Origin: Kudoa neothunni
Taxonomy: Eukaryota > Cnidaria
Length of the DNA stretch: 64,000 bases
Direction: 5' to 3'
Assembly: GCA_964304625.1 (NCBI GenBank)
Contig: OZ199840.1
Coordinates: 868,001 to 932,000, forward strand
Under the pieces are notes generated by a model, which did not search any database, had not been told where the DNA came from, and was given only the letters and a program-made list of their open reading frames with translations. Positions within the stretch are counted from its first letter, which is position 1; the number at the start of each line of letters is the position of its first letter. The translations under genes and the position numbers were made by a program. Positions 60,484 to 64,000 of the stretch are shown here, piece after piece.

Positions 60484-62245
60484 AAAAATGAATTCTGACA
60501 AAGAACATATTTTTTTGAAAGCGGGTAAGAAAGTGCTGACGATACAATATACGTTAAAAGGGGCTCGATGGATTTGGATGAAATAATTAACGATCCAGTC
60601 AACAATGACAACGATGATGATGCATACGATAGCGATGCGGACATTGAAGATATGACCCATATCCCATTTGTTTTCTCCAAAGATGGAGACAAATGGCACA
60701 AGACCCCGAATAAAGTTGAATGGAGATCTACTACAGAAAATATTTATAATGTAAAAGCGGCATTTACAAAAAAAGCTTTCTAGAATGGCCAAACTCCCAT
60801 GAAAGCCTTTAATAATTTTATGACCTATAAAATGCTGGAAGAGATCCAATATTGTACCAACAAATTTATTGAACAATAAAAAACCAATGTCAACAAGATA
60901 AATATGACTGAGTTAAAATTTTTTTTGGAGCTTTCCTATTAATTGGCGTAATGAAAGGTAAAAATGAAAACATCCGAGAATTTTTGACTGTAAAATAAGA
61001 CTTTCAATTACTGATTGCAAAAATCGCAAGAGAATGCCTTGAAGATTTTTTAGCTTGTCTCAGATTCGACAAAGGAAGTACCAGGGATAGAGAGGATAAA
61101 CTTTCCCCATCAGATATATAAATACGATGAGTTTATAAAGACGTGTAAAGAAAGTTACAACTCATCTCCCCAATTAACTGTGGATGAACAGCTTGTCACA
61201 TTTAGAGGTCGTTTCCCATTCAAAATGTTCATTCCTTCTAAGCCTGGCAAGTATGGGATAAAAATTTGGACATTGTGTGATGCAACAATCACACATCTAT
61301 TCAATCCAAAGATATACATTAGCAGGGAGAACGGCGTTCTTGAAACCAGCCAAGATGAAAATGTGGTAAACGATTTAATTACACCTTGTTTAAAAAAAAT
61401 TCGTAACGTTACCATAAACAATTTTTTCCACATCGTCACTTTAGAAATATTCAATATCTCAGAAAACAACAATTGTGGAAACCTCCGTAAAAATAAAAGA
61501 TTTCTCATCCCTAAATTTCAGCCATCAAAGGGAATAACAAACGATGTGAAATTTTTATTTCAGAATAAATTTACTGTTGGGGCTGACAGTTAGTCTTCGG
61601 CGTCAAAAATATAATGACACACATTATCTTGGTCGGTACCTATGTGTATTAATATACAGTTGGCGCTAACTATATAAACACCCTTATATTAGCCTCTATA
61701 TTATTATTGTTATATTTGACCGATGATTCCTTGCCCTAACATTTACCTTGGTAAAATACAATCTCAAGAATAATAAATCCGTGGTATTTTTTAGTTCCAC
61801 ACATCGAGGTTGAAATATTGATTCGGGTTCAAAATAACCAGAGGTCATGAATTATTACAACCAAACTAAAGGAGGGTGGATATGCTTGACCAAATTGTCC
61901 GCTGTTATTCCACAAAAAGAGCCACTCGTTGTTGGCTGATAGCAATTTTCTTTAACATAATCGATATAGCCGCCTATAATGCCTATCTTTTGTATTTTTA
62001 TCGAAATATGAAATTCAAGAATAATCATAAGAAACAAACCCAATGAAAGTTTTTAAAAATGTTAGCGGCAGAGTTGCTGGGAAACGATGATAAAAATTTT
62101 AAAACCAACCCAATAAAAAGGAACCTCCGTTTGGAAGAGGTGAATGCTATATTTGCCCAACTAACATGAAAAAAAGCAGGAGAATTTGTTCAAGTTGAAA
62201 CAAATTAACCTGCAAAAATCACAGAATTGAAAACATAGAATGCGA
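60484..62245 (+). pseudogene. piggyBac transposase relic, copy 2
   Basis: The same blocks as copy 1 are present: acidic N-terminus at 60568-60783, TVDEQLVTFRGRF and LCDATITHLFNPKIYIS in the 61180-61593 stretch, KGGVDMLDQIVRCYS near 61880, and the cysteine-rich end near 62140-62245. The core stretch is longer and more open here than in copy 1. The DNFF aspartate reads NNFFHIV in this copy, so a key residue is lost. The same TGA interrupts the cysteine-rich domain. Confidence 0.83.
61575..61741. mobile_element. Solo LTR (fossil), 167 bp
   Basis: It begins TGTTGGGG and ends CCCTAACA, so the ends form the usual TG..CA short inverted pair. It is flanked by a 5-bp duplication, TTTAC (61570-61574 and 61742-61746). 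The other piggyBac copy has a single TTTAC and no insert, so the insertion came after the segmental duplication and is young relative to its surroundings. It is a remnant with no internal region, and the family is not assigned. Confidence 0.8.
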
Positions 62246-62922
62246 TGTATGTGACAACAAATAAAATATATTGAATTATTTATCTACTTTATTTCATCAT
62301 ATTTTTATCCGAAATTAAGTTTTTTTTATTAAATTTGATTATATCCGCAAAATATATCATATTTGTGTATTTTACCTATTTAGATTATAGACAAAACAAG
62401 TAGAATCAATGTCATTATAATGAGATTGTATAGATAGTTTAAACATGTGTACCAGTTTCATATTGTAAAATATTAAATTATTTTTTATTTTTCAAGCTTA
62501 ATTATCGCTTTTACTCATAAACAAAAAAAATTGTTTATTATAATTGTTTTGTGCCAATAAATCATAAAACACCATCTAAATTAAACCGCTAATTACAATC
62601 ATAAAATAACAATTTTGAAAATGATACGATTATTCTAAATATAGAAATTCTATGAACTAACTTTATTTTGTTTCAATATTACGATATCGATTTTATATAG
62701 GTTGATATTTGCAAATTATTTTTGTATGCGCGCACCTAAAAAATTTTATTTTAATGTTTTAATTCAAATGTTTTTTTTTAACTTAAACCAAGCTATTTAA
62801 TTTTCTTATTTATCTTTATAGTTAAATAGTTTAAATTATAATTATGCTATGATTAAATTTCATAGGACCATAGCGGTCCTCTTCAGGCATTCGTGTAACT
62901 TTTTTTTTGCAGGTTTTCGAGG

Positions 62923-64000
62923 TTAAACTGTAGCAAATGCATAACGTTAATATCAAAAATAATTTTTGTGGATGGAATTACGGCATTATCACCATTAAAT
63001 GTTCAAACAAATATCACGATAATTTGATTTAAAAAATTTATGCTTAATCTCCTAACAAATTATAATCTTTTTTTGGAAAATGCGGCCATTATTCTGCATT
63101 TTAACCATGAAAGTACTATTAATCCTCGTACCCATGGTGGGGATAATCTTGACACTCACAAGTTTTGATCGGTGTTTTATTGTAAACACATCCATGAAAC
63201 AAAAAAAAGGTTTGCTTCTACTTTTGATTTATTTTTAAGTCTCATTTATTATAATAAATATAAAAATTTGTTATATATTTTCTTTATAGGTATTTTAAAC
63301 TTCGTAACATTAAATACATGCTACCATTTTAGATGCCATTTTGAACCCCGTTTTTATCTTAAAAACTCCGGACAATACTTCAGCAATTTACATCGTGTCG
63401 TAAAAAATAAGCAATTATTATAACAGAATAATTACGAATGTTAAAATATACATAATAAACATAAAAAATATAAAAACCTTTCTTATTCAAACATTTGACA
63501 AAGATTGTGAATAAATGAATGCATGTTTATTCTAGAAATAAAAAAATTTCCAAATAATTATTTTAAATAACGTATAATATATATGGGATTATGAAATATT
63601 TAAATCCCCTATTAAAGCCTGACTATCATAACATCGATATTGAGATTGATTTTAGTAATAATACAATTTAAACAGTTTTATCATAAGAAGTGTCAACATT
63701 TAGTACGCATTCAAAGATTAACTGGTTTAGAAGTCATGCTAAAAAATTATATATGTACCCATAGATTCATTTAACTTGAGACTAAAAAACATTAGTAATT
63801 TCTTATATCCAAATTTTTTCCATGGACAACCAACAGTCAATATATTTCATTAAGTCATCCTTTGTAATCAGAAATTACTCGCAACGTATATTTTTCATGA
63901 ATTTATTCTTATATTAAACAGTCCACTCTAACATTTCATTGTCAAGAGAATTTAAGAAAGTCAAAAGTGGAGTATCGAAATTTTTAAGACGTTATTTTTA
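62923..64000. repeat. Duplicated type II spacer, right part (copy 2, cut by window edge)
   Basis: This is collinear with 41339-42410. From about 63770 it enters a third copy of the family X relic on the minus strand, cut off at 64000. No other gene is visible. Confidence 0.55.

Larger units (their letters stand above)
60097..62922 (+). mobile_element. piggyBac transposon relic, copy 2
   Basis: This is the segmental-duplication twin of 38709-41338, with TTAA at 60093-60096 and 62923-62926. The left end is CCCCCGAATACCTGGAG; the right end is degraded. The extra length is explained by the 167-bp solo LTR at 61575-61741. Identity to copy 1 is uneven: essentially perfect across the core and C-terminal block, lower at the N-terminal part and right flank. 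Confidence 0.86.

Noticed and set aside
1-64000. tRNA, rRNA, CRISPR, satellite or telomere arrays
   Set aside because: I looked for these and saw none. The repeats present are long paralogous gene units and transposon ends.

Overview
This is an AT-rich eukaryotic window, most likely from a compact animal genome. Genes are split by very short GT..AG introns (about 41-80 bases). The mobile DNA is almost all cut-and-paste transposons: Tc1/mariner, pogo, Merlin, piggyBac and hAT. No LINE or long LTR element is visible. Domain-per-exon FN3-like genes suggest a metazoan. A parasitic cnidarian (myxozoan) is one candidate, but the sequence does not name the organism.

The backbone is a tandem family of six paralogous genes, all on the minus strand: 2373-5392, 9024-11996, 18491-21474, 31593-34578, 45102-48042 and 51735-54710. 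Each has nine exons: a signal-peptide exon, a Q/P-rich stalk plus a first domain, a large conserved domain, four more FN3-like cysteine-containing domains, a 35-base juxtamembrane exon and a transmembrane/tail exon. The domain exons are all phase 1-1. The product looks like a type I surface protein of about 840 residues. Genes 2 and 4 read open throughout. Genes 1, 3, 5 and 6 are interrupted only by one-base changes in base runs, which may be decay or assembly error.

The array is a dimer repeat. Odd genes (1, 3, 5) and even genes (2, 4, 6) carry different versions of exon 6. A type I spacer lies inside each pair: 5.4-9.0 kb, 21.5-31.6 kb and 48.0-51.7 kb. A type II spacer lies between pairs: 12-18.5 kb, 34.6-45.1 kb and 54.7-64 kb. 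The type II spacer carries the remains of a second, unrecognised minus-strand gene. On top of the dimer pattern the genes are mosaics; exon 4 of gene 6 is built from blocks matching genes 3, 4 and 1.

Transposons have entered the spacers after duplication, and the paralogous spacers preserve several empty sites. The left edge holds a Tc1-like element. The first type II spacer holds a pogo relic and a Merlin with 8-bp target duplication. The 21.9-26.3 kb Merlin carries a 281-residue open transposase frame and a second, nested Merlin. At 26.7-28.7 kb there is an apparently intact, four-exon pogo element. The two later type II spacers share pogo and piggyBac relics; the second copy adds a nested pogo, a solo LTR and a 162-bp insertion of unknown class. 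A hAT with an 8-bp target duplication sits just 3' of gene 5.
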